Source of the DNA: Streptomyces sp. NBC_00249
GTDB lineage: Bacteria > Actinomycetota > Actinomycetes > Streptomycetales > Streptomycetaceae
Reading direction: 5' to 3'
Assembly (NCBI RefSeq): GCF_026342355.1
Contig: NZ_JAPEMV010000001.1
Coordinates: 1,302,001 to 1,366,000 of the forward strand
Length of the DNA stretch: 64,000 nt
The notes below the pieces were generated by a model. It ran no database searches. It was not told where the DNA came from and was given only the letters and a program-made list of their open reading frames with translations. This document shows positions 52,174-59,705 of this stretch, one piece after another. Positions within the stretch are counted from its first letter, which is position 1. Each line of letters starts with the position of its first letter. Position numbers and translations under genes: made by a program.

Positions 52174-53451
52174 TCAGTCGGCCAGCTCTGCCAGCACCGA
52201 CCCGAGGAGATCCAGCGCGCCCCGCACGTGCGGCAGCGCCAGCGGGTCGGGCGCCGTGAGCGCGGCCAGCCGCTGCTCCGGGGAGGCCCCCAGCAGCGGC
52301 CCCGTCGACAACCGGACGCGCAGCGCGCCCAGTTCGTCGGCGAACCGCTGCCCGCCGGGCGTCGGTACGCCCAGCCGGCCTCCGAGCCAGTCCTCCAGCT
52401 CCATCGCGTCGCCCACCCCGTGCCGGGCCAGCCCGGCGCGCAGCGGGGTCAGGTCGGCGTACAGGTGGCGGCCGGCCTGCGGGGGCCGGGCCAGCGCCCC
52501 GACGGCCAGCAGTTCCCGGTGCGCGGCCGCGGCGACCGCGCCGTGCAGCGCGGCGGCCGCGTAGGCCCGTCCGGCGACGGCGTCGGGTTCGTCGAGGGCG
52601 TGCGCGGCGGCCCCGGCGACGGGGCCGGCGACGAACGCGCCGGTGGCGGTGAGGACGTCGAGGGTGCGGGCCCTGAGCCAGGTGCCGCGCGGGGTGCCGG
52701 GGAAGCGGACCACGGCGGCGGGCCAGCCGGCCGGCAGCAGGGACCCGGACAGGTCGACGAGGACGGCGGCCCGGTCGGGGAGCATCTCGGCGGGGCTCAG
52801 CACGAGGGTGTCGCGCGGCCGGTGGACGGTGTCGCGCCAGCTCTCGTCGCTGACCACGAACAGCCCGGCGGACTGGGCGGCCTCGCAGGCCTCGCGCAGC
52901 ATCTCGGGCGGCGGCACGGTGGCCGTGGGGTCGTCGGCCACCGACAGCAGCAGGACGCGCGGGTCCCCGCCCTCGGCCCGGACCCGCCGTACGGTCTCCA
53001 GCAGGGCGTACGGGTCGGGTACGCCACCGCACTCCGCCGGGGTGGGTACGTGGTAGGCCCGCCGTCCCAGCAGCCGGACCTGCGGGGTCCACCAGGCGGG
53101 ACAGGGCCGGGGCAGCAGCACGTCCCCGCCGTACGCGCCGAGCAGCGCGAGCAGCAGCGCGGGCGCACCGGGGCCGGCGGCCACGTTCTGCGGCTCGGTG
53201 GCGAGGCCGCGCCGGCCCCAGAACCGGCAGGCGGCCTCGCGTACGGGCTCCCCGCCGCCCGGGGGCTCGGGGGCGGCCCGGCCCGCGGCGGCGGCGAGCA
53301 CGGCGGTCAGTTCGGGGAGGACGGGCAGGCCGGGCTGGGGGGCGGGCGGGACGTACCTGACCGGCCCGCGCCCTTCCGGGACGGGGCGGCGTCCACCGCC
53401 GGCCGGTCCCGCCGTCAGCCCGTCCGCCGTCCCCTCGGCCATCCCCGACAC
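52174..53451 (-). CDS. Aminotransferase-fold protein without the PLP lysine
   Basis: 425 residues, class I/II fold-type I pattern: Asp202 (FVVSDESWRD) in the place of the PLP-ring Asp is kept. The SxSK site reads VDLSGSLLPAGWPAA, with Gly236 at the Lys position and Pro where the substrate Arg follows Trp. The NPxNPTG loop is VADDPTATVPP. It therefore cannot form the usual Schiff base and may be a regulator or binding protein. GTG 53451 or ATG 53442. It is upstream of, and coupled by spacing to, the MBL gene; the 5' region is AT-rich. Confidence 0.8.
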   Translation of the reverse strand: MSGMAEGTADGLTAGPAGGGRRPVPEGRGPVRYVPPAPQPGLPVLPELTAVLAAAAGRAAPEPPGGGEPVREAACRFWGRRGLATEPQNVAAGPGAPALLLALLGAYGGDVLLPRPCPAWWTPQVRLLGRRAYHVPTPAECGGVPDPYALLETVRRVRAEGGDPRVLLLSVADDPTATVPPPEMLREACEAAQSAGLFVVSDESWRDTVHRPRDTLVLSPAEMLPDRAAVLVDLSGSLLPAGWPAAVVRFPGTPRGTWLRARTLDVLTATGAFVAGPVAGAAAHALDEPDAVAGRAYAAAALHGAVAAAAHRELLAVGALARPPQAGRHLYADLTPLRAGLARHGVGDAMELEDWLGGRLGVPTPGGQRFADELGALRVRLSTGPLLGASPEQRLAALTAPDPLALPHVRGALDLLGSVLAELAD

Positions 53452-53529
53452 CGTTCCCGCCTTCCGCCGCTGCTGCCACCACCACCGATCGACCTGCCCT
53501 TTATACGATTATTTGGACCGTTGCGCCCC

Positions 53530-54102
53530 TCAGCCTCGCCTTCCGAGCAGTGCGAGCAGCCGGGTCTGCGCGTCGGCACCCGCCGGCACCTCCAGCGGTT
53601 CGGCGTACATCCCGCTCGCGGCGAGCCCGTCGGCGTACGGCATGACCTCCTTGATCGAGAACTCGACGAGGCCGGCCGGCAGCCGGTCGTCCCCGCCGAT
53701 GGCCCGCGCCAGGTCCCAGGCGTGCACCACGCAGTCGGCGGTCAGCTCCGAGCAGTACGCGGCGGCGCGCGTGGGCCCGTACGAGAGGGTCACGGTCCGG
53801 TCCAGCGCGCCGGGCGCGGCGAAGGCCTCGCGGGCGGCGGCCGCGGCCCGCTCCCAGGCGGCCGCCGGGTCCTCGCCGAGCAGGTCGCCGGAGAGCTCGT
53901 CGCCCACGTCCGCCACGGTGCGGCCGTCGGTGACCAGAGGCGGGATCCACCGCTGCTCGCCGGTGACGTGGTTGACGAGGTCCCGCACGGTCCATTCGGT
54001 GCAGGGCGTCGGGGCGTCCCACTGGGCGTCCGCGACGGCCCGCACCCGCTCACCGAAGAGCCGCAGCGCCGCGGCGTGCTGTTCGAGCAGCGTCTCCGGC
54101 AT
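53530..54102 (-). CDS. TIGR03086-type maleylpyruvate isomerase-like/DinB-fold protein
   Basis: 190 residues. The N-terminal helix bundle has TPCTEWTVRDLVNHVTGEQRW and ELTADCVVHAWDLARAIGG, which hold the three potential metal-binding His residues of the mycothiol-dependent/DinB fold. Such proteins often use mycothiol. ATG 54102. It is upstream of the aminotransferase-like gene and divergent from a methyltransferase. Confidence 0.88.
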   Translation of the reverse strand: MPETLLEQHAAALRLFGERVRAVADAQWDAPTPCTEWTVRDLVNHVTGEQRWIPPLVTDGRTVADVGDELSGDLLGEDPAAAWERAAAAAREAFAAPGALDRTVTLSYGPTRAAAYCSELTADCVVHAWDLARAIGGDDRLPAGLVEFSIKEVMPYADGLAASGMYAEPLEVPAGADAQTRLLALLGRRG

Positions 54103-54312
54103 GGGTCCCACCGCCTTCCGCGTCCTGTTCCGGGGGGTGTCGGTCCCCCGGGGCCCACTGTCCTCGCCCCTGCCTTGCCCTGCCACTTCCCTGCCCAATC
54201 CCCCTGCGGGCAGGGGCTGGTGTCCACATGTCAAAACGCATATCTCATATGACGAGCGGATCGCCTACGGTGATCACACGCTTCGAGGACCACGATGACG
54301 AGGAGACCCGCC

Positions 54313-55134
54313 ATGGGTGACACGCACGAGACGGCCGTCTACACGCACGGGCACCACGAGTCGGTCCTGCGCTCGCACCGCTGGCGCACCGCCGCGAACT
54401 CGGCCGCCTACCTGACCGGGGAGCTGCGGCCGGGCATGCGGGTGTTGGACGTCGGCTGCGGGCCCGGCACCATCACCGCCGACCTGGCGGAGCTGGTGTC
54501 CCCCGGCGGGCGGGTCACGGCCGTCGACGCGGCGCCGGACGTCGTGGCGCAGGCGAGCGCGTACGCGGCGGAGCGGGGGCTGTCCGGGGTCGTCGACTTC
54601 GCGACGGCCGACGTCCACGCGCTGGACTTCCCCGACGACACCTTCGACGTCGTCCACGCCCACCAGGTGCTGCAGCACGTCGGCGATCCCGTCCAGGCAC
54701 TGCGCGAGATGCGGCGGGTGTGCCGGCCGGGCGGGATCGTCGCGGTCCGCGACGCGGACTACGCGGCGATGACGTGGTTCCCGGCGACCCCGGGCCTGGA
54801 CGAGTGGCTGGACCTGTACCGGCGGGTGGCCCGCGCGAACGGGGGCGAGCCGGATGCCGGGCGGCGTCTGCTGTCGTGGGCGCGGGCGGCCGGCTTCACG
54901 GACGTACGGGCCTCCGCGACGGCGTGGTGCTACGCCACCGCGGAGGAGGTCGCGTGGTGGTCCGGACTGTGGGCCGACCGGACGCGGGCCTCGGCGTACG
55001 CGTCCGTCGCGACGGGTGGGGGGCATGCGGAGCCGGGCGACCTGGAGGCGGTTGCCGCGGCGTGGCACGCGTGGGGGGCTGCGCCGGACGCGTGGTTCTC
55101 CGTCCTGAACGGAGAGCTGCTGTGCCGCGCCTGA
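54313..55134 (+). CDS. UbiE-like class I SAM-dependent methyltransferase
   Basis: 273 residues. Motif I VLDVGCGPGTITADLAE, post-I VDAAPDVVAQAS, and motif IV DDTFDVVHAHQVLQHVGDP are canonical. WFPATPGLDEWLDLYRRV follows the fold. ATG 54313 has GAGGAG seven bases upstream, better than ATG 54295. The substrate is unknown. A bidirectional repeat/terminator lies downstream. Confidence 0.93.
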   Translation: MGDTHETAVYTHGHHESVLRSHRWRTAANSAAYLTGELRPGMRVLDVGCGPGTITADLAELVSPGGRVTAVDAAPDVVAQASAYAAERGLSGVVDFATADVHALDFPDDTFDVVHAHQVLQHVGDPVQALREMRRVCRPGGIVAVRDADYAAMTWFPATPGLDEWLDLYRRVARANGGEPDAGRRLLSWARAAGFTDVRASATAWCYATAEEVAWWSGLWADRTRASAYASVATGGGHAEPGDLEAVAAAWHAWGAAPDAWFSVLNGELLCRA

Positions 55135-55179
55135 CGGGCGGCGCCGGGTCCCGCTGCGCGGGCTGAGCTCCCCACCCCA

Positions 55180-55305
55180 CCCTTCCGCCGTTCCCTGGGG
55201 CTCCGCCCCAGACCCCGCGCCTCAAACTCCCCCAGCTACCGCTGGGAGGTGCCCCCTGGCGGGGCTGGATAGATCCAGCCCCGCCGGCGTTTGAGGCGCG
55301 GCGCC
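55180..55305. repeat. Common Streptomyces GC-rich intergenic repeat with terminator hairpin
   Basis: Outer arms CGCGCCTCAAAC (55217) and GTTTGAGGCGCG (55289) enclose CCCCCAGCTACCGCTGGG-type sequence. Inside is a perfect 13-bp hairpin GGCGGGGCTGGAT-AG-ATCCAGCCCCGCC (55258-55285). It sits between convergent genes and probably terminates both. Confidence 0.85.
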
Positions 55306-55317
55306 GCACCCGGAGGA

Positions 55318-57282
55318 TCAGGGGTGCATGCGGAAGTCGTAGGCCGGAGGCAGGCGGCGGGTGGTGAGGGTGGACCAGAGTTCCGTGAGGGAGTCCTCGC
55401 CTTCACGGAGGTCGGGGATCTCGAAGCCCTCTTCGAACAGCCGCAGCGCCGCCCCCACATGGCCCTCCGCCGCGAGGAGCCCGGCGGCGAGCAACCGGAA
55501 GCGGCCGCGCTCCCGCAGGGCCGGCCGCAGCCGGTCCCAGACTCCGCGCGCCGCCGCGAGGCGCCCGGCGGCGAGGAGGGCCGTCATCGCCTCCCCGCCC
55601 AGCGCGGCTTCGGCAGCGGTCCACGCCTCACCGCCCCGGCTCTCGGCCGCCAGGTCGTCGAAGGCTTCCGCGTAGCGGTCGGCGGCGCGTTCCGGCGCTC
55701 CGGCCAGGGTGTCGGCGACGGCCAGACAACGCAGCAGCGGCCAGCGGGAGGGGGCGAGGGCCAGCCCGCGTTCCCAGCTGCGTACGGCCTGGGCCACGTC
55801 GCCGGCGTGCCACTGGGCGACGCCCAGGTGGTACTCGGTGAGCGGGTCGGCCGGGGCCGTCTCCAGCATGTCCCGCCAGTGCGGTGCGACCAGCGCGGGC
55901 CCCGGCGGCGCCACCTTGCGCGGGGCGGGCAGGACTCCGCTGCGCCACAGGTCCAGCCAGGGCGCCTGCTCCTCCTCCAGGGTGGCTTCCTCGAAGGGGG
56001 TGCCCGGCAGTTCGTGGCCCCCGCACAGCACTTCCAGCGCGCCCCAGCCCGAGCCGGCCGCGAGCCGCTCCCCCGGTTCGGTGTCGGCGGCGCCGCGGCG
56101 CCACGCCTCGTACGCCGCGTCCAGGACGGCGGCGGGCAGGGCCTCGTCCAGTGCCGCCGAGGCGGCCCCGCGCGCCGCCGCCCAGTCGGAGCCGTGCACG
56201 GCCGCCGGATCGGCCTCCAGCGGTCCGTAGGCCTCCAGCCAGCTGAACTCCGCCCCGGCGTCGAGCCGTACGTGTTCCAGCTGGGTGCGGGCCAGGCCCG
56301 CCTGGATCTCGGCGTAGCCGCCGGTGCCCGGTTCGGTCAGCCACTCCTGCCAGCGCCGGCCGCCCGCTCCGGCGCCCCATGCGAAGAGCTTGCGGCCGCG
56401 CAGCCGGCCGGTGGAGGCCTGGGCGAGGCCGTGGCCGTCGGGGCCGAGGGCCGCGATCCAGGGGCGGGCGGTGTCCTGGACCTCGTAGAAGAAGTCGGCG
56501 GGGTGGCTGCTGTTCAGGGGGTAGGTGCGGTCCGCCTCCTGCCAGGCGGGTACGGGGATCCGGCGCAGGTTCCGTTCGTAGCCGTAGTGCCAGGCTTCGT
56601 CGGCGGGGGCGAGGATCCGGGTGCCGGGGGACTCCGGGACGGCGGTGTTGGACCACCAGTAGACGGGCGCGGGCCGCTCGTGCGGGTTGCGCACGCGGAC
56701 GCCGACGTAGAGGAAGTCCGAGTCCTCGGGCAGCCACAGGTCCACCTGGAAGGGCAGGTCGCGCAGCCGTTCCCACTCCCACAGCCGGACCATCGCGGCG
56801 CCGTCCGGGGCGGGGACGAGCGCGGCGTGCAGCGGGGAGCAGGCCAGGGTGGTGTGGCCGGTGGCGCCGATGTTCCATTCGATGCCGCCGGAGTACCAGG
56901 CGCCGTTGAGCGCGAGGTTCGCGGGCTGGAACACCGGGTTGCGGTAGAGGAGTTCGCGTCCGGTCGGCAGGTGGACGAGCGAGTGGATCCGCCCGCCGAG
57001 GCCGGGCAGTACGGTGACGCGCAGCCGGCCGTTCTCGATGACGACGGCCTCCAACTCCCGCTCGGGGCGCTCCCGTCCGTACCCGTCGCGGACGCGGACC
57101 GGCAGCAGGGAGCGCAGCGGCTCGTAGCCGGCCTGGCGGGCCGTGTCGCGCGGCAGCTCCCGGCGCGTGCGCTCGTCCAGCGCGTGCACGCCGTCGGGCG
57201 CGCGCAGGGCGGGCAGGGGGTTGTCGGGTCCCAACGGGGCTGCGGGAAGGGTCAGCTGGGCACGTCGGACGGTGGTGGCCAT
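55318..57282 (-). CDS. DUF5107 domain protein with C-terminal TPR-like repeats
   Basis: 654 residues. The N-terminal ~330 residues are beta-rich (VTVLPGLGGRIHSLVHLPTG, GAWYSGGIEWNIGATGHT), which fits a galactose-mutarotase-like sugar-binding fold (DUF5107). The C-terminal ~300 residues have TPR-like helical repeats (LTEYHLGVAQWHAGDVAQAV, RAADRYAEAFDDLA). ATG 57282 is preferred; GTG 57297 is possible. It probably binds or processes carbohydrate. Confidence 0.85.
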   Translation of the reverse strand: MATTVRRAQLTLPAAPLGPDNPLPALRAPDGVHALDERTRRELPRDTARQAGYEPLRSLLPVRVRDGYGRERPERELEAVVIENGRLRVTVLPGLGGRIHSLVHLPTGRELLYRNPVFQPANLALNGAWYSGGIEWNIGATGHTTLACSPLHAALVPAPDGAAMVRLWEWERLRDLPFQVDLWLPEDSDFLYVGVRVRNPHERPAPVYWWSNTAVPESPGTRILAPADEAWHYGYERNLRRIPVPAWQEADRTYPLNSSHPADFFYEVQDTARPWIAALGPDGHGLAQASTGRLRGRKLFAWGAGAGGRRWQEWLTEPGTGGYAEIQAGLARTQLEHVRLDAGAEFSWLEAYGPLEADPAAVHGSDWAAARGAASAALDEALPAAVLDAAYEAWRRGAADTEPGERLAAGSGWGALEVLCGGHELPGTPFEEATLEEEQAPWLDLWRSGVLPAPRKVAPPGPALVAPHWRDMLETAPADPLTEYHLGVAQWHAGDVAQAVRSWERGLALAPSRWPLLRCLAVADTLAGAPERAADRYAEAFDDLAAESRGGEAWTAAEAALGGEAMTALLAAGRLAAARGVWDRLRPALRERGRFRLLAAGLLAAEGHVGAALRLFEEGFEIPDLREGEDSLTELWSTLTTRRLPPAYDFRMHP

Positions 57283-57346
57283 GAGGGAATGGAACACGCC
57301 GCCACGGGTGGCGCACAGGGGTTCCGCGCATCACCACCGGTCAGGA

Positions 57347-58246
57347 TTACGCAAAGGCACCCGCGACCAGGTCGGCGAGGAGGGCGCCCGCACGCGCGTC
57401 CGGATCCAGGTCCGGGTCGTAGATGGTGACGTTGAGCCCGACGCAGCGCGGCGAGTGGACCAGTACCCCGAGCAGTTCGGCGAGTTCGTCGGGGAGCAGC
57501 CCGCCGGGGTCCGGGCTGTCCACGGCGGGCATCACGGTCGGGTCGAGGGCGTCGGCGTCCAGGTGGATCCAGAAGCCGGCGGTGCGCGGCGGGTGCAGGC
57601 CCTCCAGCGCGGCCCGCGCGACGGGACCCGCGCCGCGTTCGCGGATGTCCCCGACCGTGGCGGCCGCGATCCCGGCCTCCGCGAGTTCGGTCAGGTCCGG
57701 GTCGCCGTCGCGCAGCCCGAAGAGGCGTACGTCCTCCTCCCGCAGGTACGGGCGCAGGCCCTCCAGGTCGGTGAGTTCACGCCGGCCGCGGCCGGTGGAC
57801 AGGGCGAGTTCCTCGCCGCCCGCCGCGCCGACGGGCCCGTTGACGGCCGTGTTCCCGGGGTGGCGGAAGTCGGCGGAGCCGTCGATCGCGGCGAGCCCGT
57901 ACCGGCCGAGGCGGCGCATGGCGAGCGCGGCGCCGAGCTGGATGGAGCAGTCGCCCCCGAGGACGACGGGGAACTCCCCGGCCCGCAGGTGCTTCTCGAT
58001 GCGGTCGGCGAGGGTGACGGTGTACCGGGCGAGGGGCGCGGCGTGGAAGGTGCCGTCGCCCTCCTTCCAGTCGCCCCGGTCGTAGCGCGGCGGGACGACG
58101 ACCCCGCCGTCGCGGGCGCCGAGCCGTTGCAGCAGGCCTTGTTCGCGCAGGGCGCCGGCCAGCTTGTAGACCCCGGGGACGGCGCCGGGGGCGGGCGGGC
58201 GCAGGCCGAGGTTGGACGGGGCGTCGATGAGCACGAGGGTTCGCAT
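57347..58246 (-). CDS. Arginase/ureohydrolase-family protein with altered metal ligands
   Basis: 299 residues. The family motifs are recognisable but changed: GGDHS is GGDCS (Cys100) and DAHxD is DGSAD (Asp122, Ser124, Asp126). HLDADALDP keeps Asp230 and Asp232. Two of the six usual manganese ligands, both His, are therefore lost. Some actinobacterial arginase-like proteins share the Cys. Activity as an arginase is doubtful. ATG 58246. Confidence 0.85.
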   Translation of the reverse strand: MRTLVLIDAPSNLGLRPPAPGAVPGVYKLAGALREQGLLQRLGARDGGVVVPPRYDRGDWKEGDGTFHAAPLARYTVTLADRIEKHLRAGEFPVVLGGDCSIQLGAALAMRRLGRYGLAAIDGSADFRHPGNTAVNGPVGAAGGEELALSTGRGRRELTDLEGLRPYLREEDVRLFGLRDGDPDLTELAEAGIAAATVGDIRERGAGPVARAALEGLHPPRTAGFWIHLDADALDPTVMPAVDSPDPGGLLPDELAELLGVLVHSPRCVGLNVTIYDPDLDPDARAGALLADLVAGAFA

Positions 58247-58314
58247 GGACCCATCCTGGGCGATGTGCGGGCGGCGGGGCGGAAATTTCGCCTACCGGGG
58301 CCGGGTGCCGTCAC

Positions 58315-58354
58315 CGCCTCGCTTCGCGTCGCGTCGCCTCGCCTCGCGTCGCGT
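58315..58354. repeat. CGCNT pentamer repeat (eight units)
   Basis: Eight consecutive units of the form CGCNT run from 58315 to 58354, just beyond the acetyltransferase stop. This is a microsatellite-like stretch; no function is apparent. Confidence 0.8.
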
Positions 58355-58361
58355 CGGGAGG

Positions 58362-58910
58362 TCACCGCCCGGCCGTCACCGCCCAGCGCTCGTGGTCCCG
58401 CCAGGCCCCGTCCACGTACAGGAAGTCCGGGGAGAACCCTTCGAGGCGGAAGCCGCGCCCCCTGACCAGGGCGATCGAGGCCGTGTTGGCGGGCTGGATG
58501 TTCGCCTCCAGCCGGTGCAGGCCCAGGCCGCCCTGGTCCTCGGGGGTGAAGGCGTGGGCGACGGCCAGGGCGAGGGCCTCGCCGAACAGTCCGCGTCCGG
58601 CGGAGTGCGCGAACGCGCCGTAGCCGAGCGCCCCGCACCGGAAGGCGCCCCGGACGATGTTGTTGACGTTGACGAAGCCGGCGATCGCCCCGGTGGCCCG
58701 TTCGCAGACCAGGAATCCGGCCCGCCCGTCCCCCTCGATCAGCCGGGCCGCGTACGGCTCGTACTCCTCCGGGGTGGCGGGCGGGAACAGCCAGGGCCGG
58801 TGCAGGTCCCGGCTCTCGCGCACCCGGGCGGTGAACTCGGTGCCGTCGGCGATCCGGAAGGGCCGCAGGGCAACCCGCGCGCCTTCGGTGACGTAGTGGG
58901 GGAAACTCAT
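58362..58910 (-). CDS. GNAT-family N-acetyltransferase (RimJ/RimL-like)
   Basis: 182 residues. VNVNNIVRGAFRCGALGYGAF, then GLGLHRLEANIQPANTASIALVRGRGFRLEGFSPDFLYVDGAWRDHERWA is the typical ribosomal-protein-type acetyltransferase signature. ATG 58910. It is convergent with the arginase-like gene and divergent from the gene at 58947. The substrate is unknown. Confidence 0.93.
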   Translation of the reverse strand: MSFPHYVTEGARVALRPFRIADGTEFTARVRESRDLHRPWLFPPATPEEYEPYAARLIEGDGRAGFLVCERATGAIAGFVNVNNIVRGAFRCGALGYGAFAHSAGRGLFGEALALAVAHAFTPEDQGGLGLHRLEANIQPANTASIALVRGRGFRLEGFSPDFLYVDGAWRDHERWAVTAGR

Positions 58911-58946
58911 GTGACCAGCCTAAAGAGGCGTGGCAGGATCCCCCGC

Positions 58947-59678
58947 GTGATCATCACCGGTACCACCGAAGAACTCCTGCTCGCCGCGGCGCGCAACAAC
59001 GCCGACTGGTGCGACGCGGTCTGCCGCGCCCACGGCGTACGGGGCGCGTTCACCGCGGACGCCTGGACCAGCGTCCTGCGGACCCCGCCCCTGTACCCCG
59101 ACGCCGTGTCCCTCACCCCCGGGGCCTCGGCGGCGGCGCTGGCGGACGCGGTGGACACCGCCTCCCCGGGCTGCTCGGTCAAGGACAGTTTCGCGGCGCT
59201 CGATCTGGCCCCGGCCGGCTTCGAGGTGCTGTTCGAGGCCCAGTGGATCCACCGTCCGGCGGCCGGAGCCGGGGCGGCGCCCGCCGCCGACGGCCGGCTG
59301 GAGTGGTCCGAGGTGGCGACGGCCGGGGAGCTGGACGTGTGGGAGGCGGCCTGGGACGGCGAGGAGAGCACCGGCCTGTTCCGGCCGGCCCTGCTCGGCG
59401 AGGACCTCGTCTTCCTCGCCGGCCGTGTCGGGGGCGGCGGCGCGGTCGTCGCGGGGGCCGTGGTGAGTTCGGGGGGCGGTGTGGTGGGCGTCTCCAACCT
59501 GTTCGCCCACGACGACGCGGACACCGGCGAGGCCTGGGCGGCCGCCGTGGCCCGCGCGGGCGAGCGCTGGCCGGGCCTGCCGGTCGTCGGCTACGAGGGC
59601 GGCGACGACCTCGAGGCCGCCGTCCGCGCCGGGTTCACCCCGCTGGGCCCGCTCCGCGTCTGGCTGCACACGGCCTGA
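58947..59678 (+). CDS. Hypothetical protein with a GNAT-like C-terminal half
   Basis: 243 residues. The C-terminal part (LFRPALLGEDLVFLAGRV, VVGVSNLFAHDDADTGEAWAAAVARAGERWPGLPVVGYEGGDDLEAAVRAGFTPLGPLRVW, read in pieces) resembles the end of acetyltransferase-fold proteins. No clear acetyl-CoA P-loop is seen. GTG 58947 is chosen from codon bias. I do not recognise a family with confidence. Confidence 0.7.
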   Translation: MIITGTTEELLLAAARNNADWCDAVCRAHGVRGAFTADAWTSVLRTPPLYPDAVSLTPGASAAALADAVDTASPGCSVKDSFAALDLAPAGFEVLFEAQWIHRPAAGAGAAPAADGRLEWSEVATAGELDVWEAAWDGEESTGLFRPALLGEDLVFLAGRVGGGGAVVAGAVVSSGGGVVGVSNLFAHDDADTGEAWAAAVARAGERWPGLPVVGYEGGDDLEAAVRAGFTPLGPLRVWLHTA

Positions 59679-59705
59679 GCCGCGCGGCAGCGGTCCACCG
59701 CGGGG

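Noticed and set aside
58315..58354. CRISPR-like repeats
   Set aside because: Five-base units without spacers; simple sequence repeat only. No cas genes in the window.
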